A model generated the notes under the pieces. That model had not been told where the DNA came from. It saw nothing but the letters and a program-made list of their open reading frames with translations, and did not search any database. From Thermodesulfobacteriota bacterium (GTDB lineage Bacteria > Desulfobacterota > UBA8473): a stretch of DNA of 64,000 nt. Location: the NCBI GenBank assembly GCA_040757775.1, contig JBFLWQ010000018.1, positions 1 to 64,000 of the forward strand, written 5' to 3'. The translations under genes were made by a program, and so were the position numbers. This document shows, piece after piece, positions 1-7,957 of this stretch. Position 1 is the first letter of the stretch. Every line of letters starts with the position of its first letter.

Positions 1-14
1 AGCGAACCGTAGAA

Positions 15-52
15 GGATACCCTCACCTGAAGGTGGGGGTATCCTTTATTTA
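15..52 (+). terminator. Intrinsic terminator of an upstream gene
   Basis: A 13-bp stem (one G-T pair) with a TGAA loop at 15-44 is followed by a T-rich tract (TTTATTTAT). It probably ends a transcript that starts left of the window. Confidence 0.75.
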
Positions 53-120
53 TGCTTAAGTATTTAACTTTCTTATTTACACAGGGCATTTTAATTCAGT
101 GGTAAAGGAGAGAGAAGAGG

Positions 121-1224
121 ATGAGTACCTCTTTAAAGTGTTTACACTTATCGCCATCAGACATTCTGGATTTTACCTGGGATAAATATCAAAGGAAGGT
201 CTCCCGGCTGAATCGTCCTGTGGTTATTGCCTGGGGGCTAACTAATGCCTGTGATCTAAGATGCATTCATTGTGCGGTGGAAGCAGGGAAACCTGCCAAG
301 AATGAATTGTCTACTGAAGAGGCATTTATGGCAATAGACAATATGGCAGAGGCGGGGACAAAACACCTGTTGATAGCCGGTGGAGAGCCACTTGTAAGGG
401 AAGACATCTTTACTCTGGCAGACTATGGATCGAAAAAGCTATCGGTAGGGATTAATACCAATGGGTTTTCCCTTAACCGATCCGTAGCACAAAGATTGAA
501 GGATGCCGGTGTTAATCAGATAAGAATCAGCCTTGATGGGGCTAAATCAAAAACCCATAACTTAATAAGAGGAAAAGACTCATTTGAAAGGGCGGTAGAG
601 GCAATAGAAACCTGCGTCAGCCTGGGTTTTGCTGATGTGGGAATTGAGGCAACCATATCTCTATTAAACTATGATGAACTTCCTGAAATGATCAAACTCG
701 CTTCTGATCTTGGAGTAGGTGTATTTGAAGCAGGGGATATGGCACCTGCAGGAAGGGCAAAGAAACTTGCACACTTCTGTTTATCGAGAGAGCAAAGGAG
801 AGAAATGCTGAAATTCCTTGCTGAAATACAGGAGACTATACCCACGCTTATTATAACCTCCGAGCTGCCCCATATTTTTATAGTAAGTAAGAGCATGCAG
901 AATAAATGCATCGATCCTTATTCAAAAGAAGTATCCCTGGGTTGTGGGGCAGGGATAGCAGGTGCCGGTCTCACAGTGGATGGCAAAATCGTACCCTGTC
1001 CTCTTGGTTTACTGGCAGAAGTTGGCGACATCAGAAGAGATAGGTTGAAGGATGTCTGGTTAAATTCTCCCTTATTGAAGAAACTGCAATCAAGGAAAGT
1101 AGGCGGTAAATGCGGGAGGTGTGAGTATCAGTACGCATGTGGTGGATGCAGAGGGGCAGCCGCTATAGCAGGAGACCCCATGGGAGAGGACCCCAGTTGC
1201 TGGCATGAACCTGCTCTCAAATAG
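121..1224 (+). CDS. Radical SAM/SPASM-domain protein
   Basis: This 367-residue protein has the radical SAM cluster motif CxxxCxxC at C44, C48 and C51, followed by a GGEP-type SAM-binding stretch (AGGEPL). Its C-terminal SPASM-like region has C331, C334, C340, C343 and C360 for auxiliary Fe-S clusters. Relatives modify peptides or act in heme d1/alternative heme synthesis (AhbD/NirJ-like), and the precise substrate here cannot be told. It is not a typical glycyl-radical activase, which would be shorter and lack a SPASM tail. A purine-rich ribosome site (aaaggagagagaagagg) lies directly upstream of the ATG. A short hairpin with a T-run follows the gene, so it may be a single transcription unit ahead of the CoA-ester reductase cluster. 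Confidence 0.85.
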   Translation: MSTSLKCLHLSPSDILDFTWDKYQRKVSRLNRPVVIAWGLTNACDLRCIHCAVEAGKPAKNELSTEEAFMAIDNMAEAGTKHLLIAGGEPLVREDIFTLADYGSKKLSVGINTNGFSLNRSVAQRLKDAGVNQIRISLDGAKSKTHNLIRGKDSFERAVEAIETCVSLGFADVGIEATISLLNYDELPEMIKLASDLGVGVFEAGDMAPAGRAKKLAHFCLSREQRREMLKFLAEIQETIPTLIITSELPHIFIVSKSMQNKCIDPYSKEVSLGCGAGIAGAGLTVDGKIVPCPLGLLAEVGDIRRDRLKDVWLNSPLLKKLQSRKVGGKCGRCEYQYACGGCRGAAAIAGDPMGEDPSCWHEPALK

Positions 1225-1271
1225 ATAGGTCTATACATATTTTCCTTGACCTTCCTATCTGACCGGCAGGC

Positions 1272-1289
1272 AAAGCTTTAGCTTTTTTA
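1272..1289 (+). terminator. Short intrinsic terminator
   Basis: A 6-bp stem (AAAGCT/AGCTTT) runs into a T-tract between the radical SAM gene and the next gene. The stem is short, so termination may be partial. Confidence 0.45.
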
Positions 1290-1331
1290 ATATGCAATCC
1301 CCGTCCAAGAATCGGCATTAGGAGGTGTAAT

Positions 1332-2585
1332 ATGACAACAAAAATGACCGAGCCGGGAAAAAAGAGTTTACAGACAACATCAGAGATAGGCAAAGCTATA
1401 AAAGCGTATTACGGGCTTGTAAAGGCAGCAAAGGAGGAAGGGAAACCGGTGATCTGGTCTGCTGGACTGATACCCAGGGAGATCTATCATTGTGTTGATG
1501 CACCGATAATCGCGATTGAGCATCTCCCGCTTGTACTTGCATCCAAACAGTTATCCAGTCATTATTGCCAGATCGCTGAGGCAGACGGGCTTTCGAGGGA
1601 TGTCTGTCCCTATCATAGGACTTTTGCAGGGTGTGCGATTGCTACGGAGCGTGATGCATATCTTGAGAAATTTTTTGTCCCTCCTGATCTTATAATAGCA
1701 AGCAATCTTCCGTGTATGTCCGAATCCAAGTCCTTCCTGTATTCGGTTAATCATTACAATTGTCCTTACTACTTCATTGATGCTCCAATAAATACATGGG
1801 GGAAAGAGATTCCTGACTATGCTATCGAGTATTATGCAGGTCAGTTGAAAGGCGCAATAGATTTTATGGGAGAGCACGGATACAAAGTAGATATGAACAA
1901 ACTCAAAGAGGCCGTCCGGCTTTCCAAAAGGCTTATTGAACTCTGGAATGAGATAGACAACTGTAGAAAGACTGTGCCTACACCAATGAGTGCTGTTGAT
2001 GGCAACACTGCGTGCTATCCGCTTTTTCAAATGAGCGGAACCGAGCTTGGGGTTACCCTTTATGAAAAAGTGCTTGAAGAGGTGAAGGGCAAGGTAGAGA
2101 GAAAGGAGGGCGCCCTTGACGATGAAAAGTTGAGACTTCTGTGGGTTGGGGTGCCTCCTGCCTATAACCTCGGGCTTCTCAACTATGTTGAGAAATACGG
2201 CGCCATCTTTGTGAAGAGCATGGCTGAGTATTTAGCCGGCGGTGCATATGACCCTGCCATTATTGATCCTGAGAGACCCCTTGAAAGCCTTGCCTACAGG
2301 CAGCTTGTTGACATAGCCAATCCAACATCAGCAAACTATGTTGATTTTGTTGCAAAAATAGTCAGAGATTTCCGGATAGATGGGGTTATTGTGGGAATTC
2401 AGAGGACTTGTGGATTGTTGCCAGGACGCACGAGATTGGTAAAGGATGCTGTATACGAACAGGTCGGAGTCCCGACAACAATCTTTGATATGGATGCTGT
2501 GGATTTGAGGGAATACGATGACACCACTGCGAAGGCAAATCTTGATTCCTTTATCGAAGCCTTGCTGGCTAGCAAGGCCGGGTAG
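1332..2585 (+). CDS. BcrB/HgdB-type subunit of a 2-hydroxyacyl-CoA dehydratase/benzoyl-CoA reductase family enzyme
   Basis: The 417-residue protein belongs to the 2-hydroxyglutaryl-CoA dehydratase D-component family, which includes the B and C subunits of ATP-dependent benzoyl-CoA reductase. The opening GKPVIWSAGLIPREIY matches the family's first Rossmann strand. Cysteines in SHYCQ, DVCPYHR, LPCMSE and RTCG are candidate [4Fe-4S] ligands. Family members accept single electrons from an ATP-driven activase and reduce or dehydrate a CoA ester. AGGAGG precedes the ATG. It lies 5.4 kb before the two other subunits and the activases, with a broken ligase between, so it may be a third subunit or a paralogue for another substrate. 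The substrate cannot be assigned. Confidence 0.8.
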   Translation: MTTKMTEPGKKSLQTTSEIGKAIKAYYGLVKAAKEEGKPVIWSAGLIPREIYHCVDAPIIAIEHLPLVLASKQLSSHYCQIAEADGLSRDVCPYHRTFAGCAIATERDAYLEKFFVPPDLIIASNLPCMSESKSFLYSVNHYNCPYYFIDAPINTWGKEIPDYAIEYYAGQLKGAIDFMGEHGYKVDMNKLKEAVRLSKRLIELWNEIDNCRKTVPTPMSAVDGNTACYPLFQMSGTELGVTLYEKVLEEVKGKVERKEGALDDEKLRLLWVGVPPAYNLGLLNYVEKYGAIFVKSMAEYLAGGAYDPAIIDPERPLESLAYRQLVDIANPTSANYVDFVAKIVRDFRIDGVIVGIQRTCGLLPGRTRLVKDAVYEQVGVPTTIFDMDAVDLREYDDTTAKANLDSFIEALLASKAG

Positions 2586-2648
2586 ACAATTTTTAAAATG
2601 TGCGTGCAGCTGAGCTTCGAATCGTAAGCCTTTAAAAGGAGGTGTTAA

Positions 2649-3593
2649 ATGGTTATTGGTGATATTGTGAGGCGGTATGTCAAAAGGGTTTGCAAAAAGA
2701 CAGCGTTGATTTTTGAACAAAAAATTTATGGGTTCTGTCAAAAGCGTTTACACTGGCGGTAGATAATTGATAAAGAAAGGGTAACTGACATTTTCTTACC
2801 AACTGCGTTTTTTCAACCGATTATAGAATGCCCTGACCTCGACAAGTATGATTACACTAGCTTACGCCGTATATTGATATTCGGATATTATCCCCCAGAG
2901 GTATGGCAAAGAGCGGTAGAGTTATTCGGAAGTATCTTTGTTATTAATCTATGGTCTTAGCAAGATAGGTTTCGTTTCTTTTCTTCCTCCTGAGGAATTT
3001 ATATTCGAAGGTCTTCCAGAAAAGGTAAACAGGTAAAGTCTTGCGGTCGTGAACCATTATGTGTTGAAGCGAGGGTAGTAGATGAGCGAGGAGAGGACGT
3101 TCAACCAGGTCAGGTTGGAGAGGTTATTGCCAGAGGCCCTGATATGATGAAAGGTTACTGGAATGCCCCTGAGGCAACGGAACAAACCATAAGAGGAGGT
3201 TATGTCTACACCGGTGATCAAGCCACGGTAGATGAAGAGGGATATATTTTCCTTGTTGGTAGAAAGAAGAATAGTATTACCACTCAAGGCAATATGATTT
3301 TGCCTTTAGAAGTAGAAGAAGTCATCTTGCAGCACCCACAGGTGCTTGAGGTGGCAGTGATAGGCTTGCCGGATGAAAAACTGGGAGAGACAGTCAAAGC
3401 GGTGGTGATTAAAAGGGGCGATTATTTAACTGAAGAGGATATTATAGCATTATGCCAGGTAAACCTTCCTGACTACGCTGTTCCTCAATCGGTAGATTTT
3501 GTTGAAAGTTTACCGAAGACTGCCGGTACAGGCAGGATACAGAGATACAGGTTACGTGAAGAGTATATTCGAGCCTCTTCAAGGGGAGAGTAG
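2649..3593 (+). pseudogene. Decayed AMP-dependent acyl-CoA synthetase
   Basis: This is a broken relative of the intact ligase at 43664-45196. The ATG at 2649 follows a strong AAAGGAGG site and encodes a recognisable ligase N-terminus (KKTALIFEQKIYG versus DKTAIIFKDTRYT) that stops after 37 residues. Homology resumes at about 2769 (ERVTDIFLPTAFFQPI versus ERVTNILTGTAFFQPI), so roughly 200 residues of the middle are missing. Frame changes near 2945 and 3033 are needed to follow the homology. From about 3040 to the stop at 3593 the C-terminal domain is open, including TGDQATVDEEGYIFLVGRK. The catalytic core is gone, so it cannot act as a ligase. The open C-terminal part (an ATG at 3144) could still be translated. 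Confidence 0.9.
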
Positions 3594-3694
3594 CATCATT
3601 AAGAATAGGACGATAAGCCATTATTTAAGCGGGGTCGGGCAGAAATTGATGCTCGCTAAAAAGAAAAAAGCCCAAAAAACCAGGAGAGATGATT

Positions 3695-4741
3695 ATGGAA
3701 GATTTGACTCAAATCGTAAAGGATATGGCCAAGAGCTACGGAGTTAGCAACGTTGGTATCGTGACCAACGAAACGCTAGAAGGAGGCCCTCCATCAACGG
3801 ACCTATCGTATGTGTTGCCAAATGCAAAATCAGCGGTATGTTTTTCACTCTCTCTGAATGAGAAGGCGATCGAATCCTTTCTCAAAAAAGAGGACCGTAT
3901 CGCCCATGAAACAGATCAGATCCGTACAAATGCCTTGGCAAGTGGGATCTCTTTGGAAATGGCCATGTTCTTGGAGCAAAAGGGTTATCCTTCGGTTGCC
4001 CAGGCAGCTAATGTTGTCTATAGAAGAGATACGGAAAAGGGACCCTTGGATATGCTACCACCTATTTCTCATAAATATATGGCCGTTCGTTCCGGAATCG
4101 GGCACTTTGGGTATTCTGGAAATGTTATCACAAAGAATGAAGGTGCCTCAATTGTCTTGGGGACACTTGTAACAGAAGCTGATCTCATTCCAACAGACCC
4201 TCTTCCAGAGGAAGACAACTACTGTGACAACTGTCGTTTATGTAATGCTGCATGTGCCTCTGGATTGATGTCGCAGGATGAAGAAGTTACTGTCACAATG
4301 CGAGGGTTCAAATTTTCCTATTCCAAGCGTCGCGACTATAATCGATGCGGCTATGTCTGTGGAGGCTTTACAGGGCTTCATCAATCCGGCAAGTGGTCGA
4401 CGTGGGCACCGGGCAGATTTCCGATCCCAGAAAACGATGGCGAATTCCAACCCGCTATGCGCAAAACTGCCAGAGCATACCGAACGAGGATGTCTCATGG
4501 GAAAGGATTCTTTTCTTTCTTAATGCCCGGTTACAGAATAGAGTATACGTGTGGTCACTGTATGCTCGTGTGCCACCCGGACAAAGAGGTAAGAAAGAAA
4601 CGATATGAGATGTTAATAGAAAGCGGCATAATAGTGGAAAATCCTGCTGATGGTTCCCGCGAGGCTGTCTCGCCAGAGGAGGCAACCAGACGAATTTCTT
4701 CACTGAATCCTGAGGTAAGGGCAATGTATGAGGAAGTATAG
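3695..4741 (+). CDS. QueG-like 4Fe-4S protein (epoxyqueuosine-reductase-related)
   Basis: The 348-residue protein has the layout of epoxyqueuosine reductase and reductive-dehalogenase-like iron-sulfur proteins: an N-terminal cofactor-fold region, then CDNCRLCNAAC (CxxCxxCxxxC), then a distal CGHCMLVCHP motif, enough for two [4Fe-4S] clusters. An extra CGYVCGG pair sits between them. True QueG is part of tRNA modification, but the position among CoA-ester reductase genes suggests a redox role instead. I chose ATG 3695 because AGGAG ends 8 nt before it, whereas ATG 3689 is only 2 nt from that site. It follows the dead ligase by about 100 bp and is likely to be a recruited electron-transfer or cobalamin/flavin-type protein. 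Exact function is unknown. Confidence 0.65.
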   Translation: MEDLTQIVKDMAKSYGVSNVGIVTNETLEGGPPSTDLSYVLPNAKSAVCFSLSLNEKAIESFLKKEDRIAHETDQIRTNALASGISLEMAMFLEQKGYPSVAQAANVVYRRDTEKGPLDMLPPISHKYMAVRSGIGHFGYSGNVITKNEGASIVLGTLVTEADLIPTDPLPEEDNYCDNCRLCNAACASGLMSQDEEVTVTMRGFKFSYSKRRDYNRCGYVCGGFTGLHQSGKWSTWAPGRFPIPENDGEFQPAMRKTARAYRTRMSHGKGFFSFLMPGYRIEYTCGHCMLVCHPDKEVRKKRYEMLIESGIIVENPADGSREAVSPEEATRRISSLNPEVRAMYEEV

Positions 4742-4998
4742 AAAAACAATGATTCAGGAAATTAAGGAAAGGCACCCTAAAAGTCATCCATCCATGATTG
4801 TGTTTTTAGCACACATTCACTAGTACTTGTGAAAGACAAAGGGTCTACGAAGTTTACAAATATCAAAAAAGTGATGATCTATGAAATTTAACTATGCAGG
4901 ACTGAAACCATCGAATTTCAACCAAATGCCAGAGCAGTACATTTGGGAGCAAGATTTCCTAGTTGGGCAATGTTCGGGACAATAAAAAGGAGGATGCT

Positions 4999-6048
4999 GT
5001 GGCAATAGAGTTCAGAAAACTTGAGTATGATTCTTCGATTTTCAATCCAATGCAGGGGTTTGAAGAGGAAAGTCAGACTATCGAAGTACGTTTTGATCCA
5101 TTGACCGGGGTGAGAAGGTTATTTAATGTAGATCTCGCAGAAAAGGCGAAACATGTGAACCAGCCTACCAATGAAAACTTTATAAAAATGATAGTAGAAA
5201 AAACAAGAAAAGGTTGTTTCTTCTGTCCGGAGAACATAGAAAAAGGAACGCCTAAATTCCCACCTGACATCTTGCCGGAGGGGAGGCTCAGGAAAGGCGA
5301 TTCATGGATTTTCCCAAACCTTTTCCAGATTTATGAGATCAGTGCTGTCGGTGTCATAGGTAAAGACCATTTCCTAAAGCTCGATCAATTCTCCGTTGAA
5401 ATGTTCATAAACTTCTACAGTATGATTATTGATTTCTGCCGAACTGTACATAGCAGAAAGCCGGAACTTAAATATGCAGCTTTTGGGATGAACTATTTCC
5501 CCCCCGCCGGTTCGTCTGTGCTCCACCCTCACAACCCGGTTTTTATGACCAGAGATCCCTTTCCATATCTCGATAGCATGATGAAGGAAAGTCAAAACTA
5601 CCTGAACAAAAACTCCATAAACTTTTGGCAAAACCTCATAGATACGGAGAAAGAACTCGGCGAAAGGTATGTAGGGAGAACAAAAAGCGTTGAATGGATG
5701 GCTTCCTTTTCCCCTATATCAGGAAATGAGTTTACTGGTGTGATACCCGGGAAATCAAACTTTCTCGAATTTGATAAGAGTGATATAGAAGGTATTGCAC
5801 GTGGTATTACAAAAATACTCTCCTTCTATAAGAATGACCTTCAAAAGAATTCCTTTAACTACGTTGTGTATTCAGGCCCTTTGGGAGAAAAAAGTAATAG
5901 TTTTTGGTCTAATATAAGGATAACCACCAGACCAAATTATTCAGACAATTATGTGAATGACATTCCTCTTGCCACTCTCTATTTCATGGACAATTTCTTC
6001 GACAGCATGCCGGAATATCTGGCCGGTCGGCTAAAGGAATATTTTTAG
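4999..6048 (+). CDS. GalT-like (HIT superfamily) nucleotidyltransferase-related protein
   Basis: The 349-residue protein resembles galactose-1-phosphate uridylyltransferase. It has a CxxC near the N-terminus (C73, C76 in GCFFCPEN) and a histidine-triad-like motif at 176-180. That motif reads HPHNP, whereas GalT enzymes usually have HPHxQ, so the final Gln is replaced by Pro and transferase chemistry may be altered or lost. GTG 4999 is preferred as start: AAGGAGG ends 5 nt upstream, while the longer frame would need a TTG at 4963 with no ribosome site. It leads directly into two activase genes. A copy of its last codons recurs at 7894-7938, evidence for an ancestral duplication of this unit. 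A metabolic role in the cluster is unclear. Confidence 0.6.
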   Translation: MAIEFRKLEYDSSIFNPMQGFEEESQTIEVRFDPLTGVRRLFNVDLAEKAKHVNQPTNENFIKMIVEKTRKGCFFCPENIEKGTPKFPPDILPEGRLRKGDSWIFPNLFQIYEISAVGVIGKDHFLKLDQFSVEMFINFYSMIIDFCRTVHSRKPELKYAAFGMNYFPPAGSSVLHPHNPVFMTRDPFPYLDSMMKESQNYLNKNSINFWQNLIDTEKELGERYVGRTKSVEWMASFSPISGNEFTGVIPGKSNFLEFDKSDIEGIARGITKILSFYKNDLQKNSFNYVVYSGPLGEKSNSFWSNIRITTRPNYSDNYVNDIPLATLYFMDNFFDSMPEYLAGRLKEYF

Positions 6049-6184
6049 GAAGGCATAATATAAAATATTCCTTGACTTTTCTAAAGGGGGGAGGGTAAAA
6101 CTCTAATTAATAGAGTGGTTGGATAGTTACTATCAATTTTTCATGAATCCTATCGATATGATTGTAGAGGAGGGAAAGTAAAAG

Positions 6185-6952
6185 ATGATAACTGCAGGCA
6201 TTGATCTTGGTTCCCTTAGCACCAAAGTGCTTATCTTAGAAGATGACAATATTTTGTCTACCAGTGTAATTACAACAGAAGAAGAGGGGGCTTTAGTCGT
6301 CAAAAAAGCAATGGATGAGGCCATTAAAAAAGCAAAGATATCTTTTGAGGAGTTGAAAAATATTGTTTCTACAGGTTATGGGAGAAGGTTGGTTCCTTTT
6401 GCAAAAGAATCTAAATCAGAAATGCTATGCCACGCCAAAGGAAGCCACTGGTTATTCCCAAAAGCAAGGACGGTAATTGATGTTGGTGCTGAAAGCAGCA
6501 AGGTAATACGTATTAATGAAGAGGGAGTAGTAGAAGACTTTGCCGGAAATGATAAGTGCGCGGCTGGAACAGGTGTTTTCTTAGATACTATGGCAAAGGC
6601 ATTGGAGGTCTCTCTCGAAGACATAGGACAACTTTCTTTAGAATACAAAGAAAAGGCCCAGATCAGCAGTATGTGCGCAGTATTTGCAGAGTCTGAGGTG
6701 GTCTCTCATATACACAAGGGAATACCGCGAAACGATATCCTGGCTGGTATTCACGAGTCTATAGCTGACAGAATATTCGGCATGGTAAATAGAATAGGTA
6801 TGAAAAATGATGTTGTTATGACTGGTGGAGTAGCGAAGAACATAGGTATGGTCAGGGCATTAGAGGAAAAATTGGGGATAAAAATATATATAGCGGAATA
6901 TCCTCAATTGATTGGTGCATTGGGAGCTGCTCTTATTGCTCGAAATTCATAA
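6185..6952 (+). CDS. BcrA/BadF-type ATP-dependent activase subunit 1
   Basis: This 255-residue protein is in the ASKHA ATPase family of 2-hydroxyacyl-CoA dehydratase activators and benzoyl-CoA reductase A/D subunits. It starts with the phosphate-binding GIDLGSLSTK. C125 (NDKCAAGTG) and C164 (SMCAVFAESE) match the two cysteines each subunit gives to the bridging [4Fe-4S] cluster. Homologues hydrolyse ATP to push electrons to very low potential. At 101-106 the usual GGQDxK motif is degenerate (GAESSK), while the partner at 7054-7845 keeps it. GAGGAGGG lies ahead of the ATG. The pair of activase genes suggests a heterodimer as in benzoyl-CoA reductase, not the homodimer of most dehydratases. Confidence 0.85.
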   Translation: MITAGIDLGSLSTKVLILEDDNILSTSVITTEEEGALVVKKAMDEAIKKAKISFEELKNIVSTGYGRRLVPFAKESKSEMLCHAKGSHWLFPKARTVIDVGAESSKVIRINEEGVVEDFAGNDKCAAGTGVFLDTMAKALEVSLEDIGQLSLEYKEKAQISSMCAVFAESEVVSHIHKGIPRNDILAGIHESIADRIFGMVNRIGMKNDVVMTGGVAKNIGMVRALEEKLGIKIYIAEYPQLIGALGAALIARNS

Positions 6953-6966
6953 AATCAGGAACCGGA

Positions 6967-6994
6967 GTAGGGGCGAACGGCCGTTCGCCCCTAC
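6967..6994. repeat. Perfect 28-bp palindrome (REP-like copy 1)
   Basis: A fully self-complementary 28-bp sequence, with core GGGGCGAACGGCCGTTCGCC, lies between the two activase genes. The central 24 bp recur at 11280-11303. A short T-run on the + side means it could also attenuate transcription between the two activase subunits. Confidence 0.85.
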
Positions 6995-7053
6995 TTTTAA
7001 CTATATGATGTTCAAGCTATTTGGGGTCTGACCCCTCTTTAAGGAGGCAGAAA

Positions 7054-7845
7054 ATGATAGTGGCTGGAGTTGATATAGGGTCATTAAGTGGCGAAACAGT
7101 AATATTAAGTGACGGCAAGATACTTTCGTATAGTATAGTTAGAACAGGGGCAGATAGTGCATTGACTGCTAAAAAAGCAACAGATGAAGCGTTAAAAAAT
7201 GCCAACATCTCTTTTGAAGATATCGAGTATACTATAGCAACGGGGTACGGGAGGGTTATTGTTCCTTTTGCAAACGAAAATATAACAGAGATTTCATGCC
7301 ATGCCAAAGGTGCCAATTACCTATTTCCTGATGTGAAGACCATTCTTGACATGGGTGGACAGGACTGTAAAGCCATAAGATGTAATGAGAAAGGGAAGGT
7401 AACAAATTTTGCAATGAATGACAAGTGTGCAGCAGGAACAGGTAGATTCTGTGAGGTAATGGCAGATGTACTGGGCATACCCCTTGAAGATATTGGTAAA
7501 ACATCCTTAGAGGCTAAAAAGGATGCTATGATAAGTTCTGCATGTGCTGTTTTTGCTAAATCAGAGGCGGTTTCTCTGCTAAGAAGCGGTGTCCCAAAGA
7601 GTGAGATTCTCTCCGGGGTTCATGAGGCTATAGCAACCAGGGTATTCGCTTTACTCCAGAGGGTTGGGATAGAAGGCGATTTTGTTATAAGCGGTGGAAT
7701 TGCAAAGAACATAGGGGTGATCAAAAAGGTAGCTGAAAAAGTCGGATTAAAACCACTCATGTCTGAGGAACCTCAGATTGTTGGTGCGTTAGGTGCAGCT
7801 CTCTTTGCAAAAGAGAGGTACAAAAAAGGGCAATCTCTTGCATAG
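7054..7845 (+). CDS. BcrD/BadG-type ATP-dependent activase subunit 2
   Basis: The 263-residue protein is a paralogue of the preceding activase and aligns with it almost without gaps. It has GVDIGSLSGE at the N-terminus, an intact GGQDCK at 101-106, and C125 and C164 for the shared [4Fe-4S] cluster. The start is ATG 7054, because AAGGAGG ends 8 nt upstream. An upstream TTG in frame has no ribosome site. With the partner subunit it should form the ATP-hydrolysing electron donor for the dehydratase/reductase subunits that follow at 7958-10343. Each is best matched to one half of the BcrA/BcrD-type heterodimer, but which is which cannot be settled by eye. Confidence 0.85.
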   Translation: MIVAGVDIGSLSGETVILSDGKILSYSIVRTGADSALTAKKATDEALKNANISFEDIEYTIATGYGRVIVPFANENITEISCHAKGANYLFPDVKTILDMGGQDCKAIRCNEKGKVTNFAMNDKCAAGTGRFCEVMADVLGIPLEDIGKTSLEAKKDAMISSACAVFAKSEAVSLLRSGVPKSEILSGVHEAIATRVFALLQRVGIEGDFVISGGIAKNIGVIKKVAEKVGLKPLMSEEPQIVGALGAALFAKERYKKGQSLA

Positions 7846-7893
7846 GGTTGAGGCTAACAGGTGATAAGGAGATGTAACTACTCAGGAGACAGA

Positions 7894-7938
7894 ATGATGC
7901 CAGAATATCTGGCTGGACAGTTAAAGGGGAGTTCGTAA
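7894..7938 (+). pseudogene. Relic of the 3' end of a GalT-like gene
   Basis: Codons from 7897 read MPEYLAGQLKGSS then stop, nearly the same as MPEYLAGRLKEYF at the end of the GalT-like gene (6010-6048). The DNA also matches closely. The rest of that gene is absent here. AGGAGA stands before ATG 7894, so the 14-codon remnant might be translated, but it is best read as the scar of a deleted duplicate. Confidence 0.75.
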
Positions 7939-7957
7939 AAAAAGGGAGGAAGTGAAA

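Noticed and set aside
121-1224. Radical SAM gene as the missing GRE-activating enzyme
   Set aside because: Its length and five C-terminal cysteines point to a SPASM protein, and it lies 44 kb from the GREs.
2649-3593. Stops in the ligase relic read as recoding
   Set aside because: The interruptions include TAG, frame changes and a large deletion, which fit decay and not programmed readthrough.
4757-4782. Possible seventh copy of the dispersed repeat (GGAAATTAAGGAAAGGC)
   Set aside because: Only about 25 bp match, in an AT-rich gap, without the hairpin or the core blocks.
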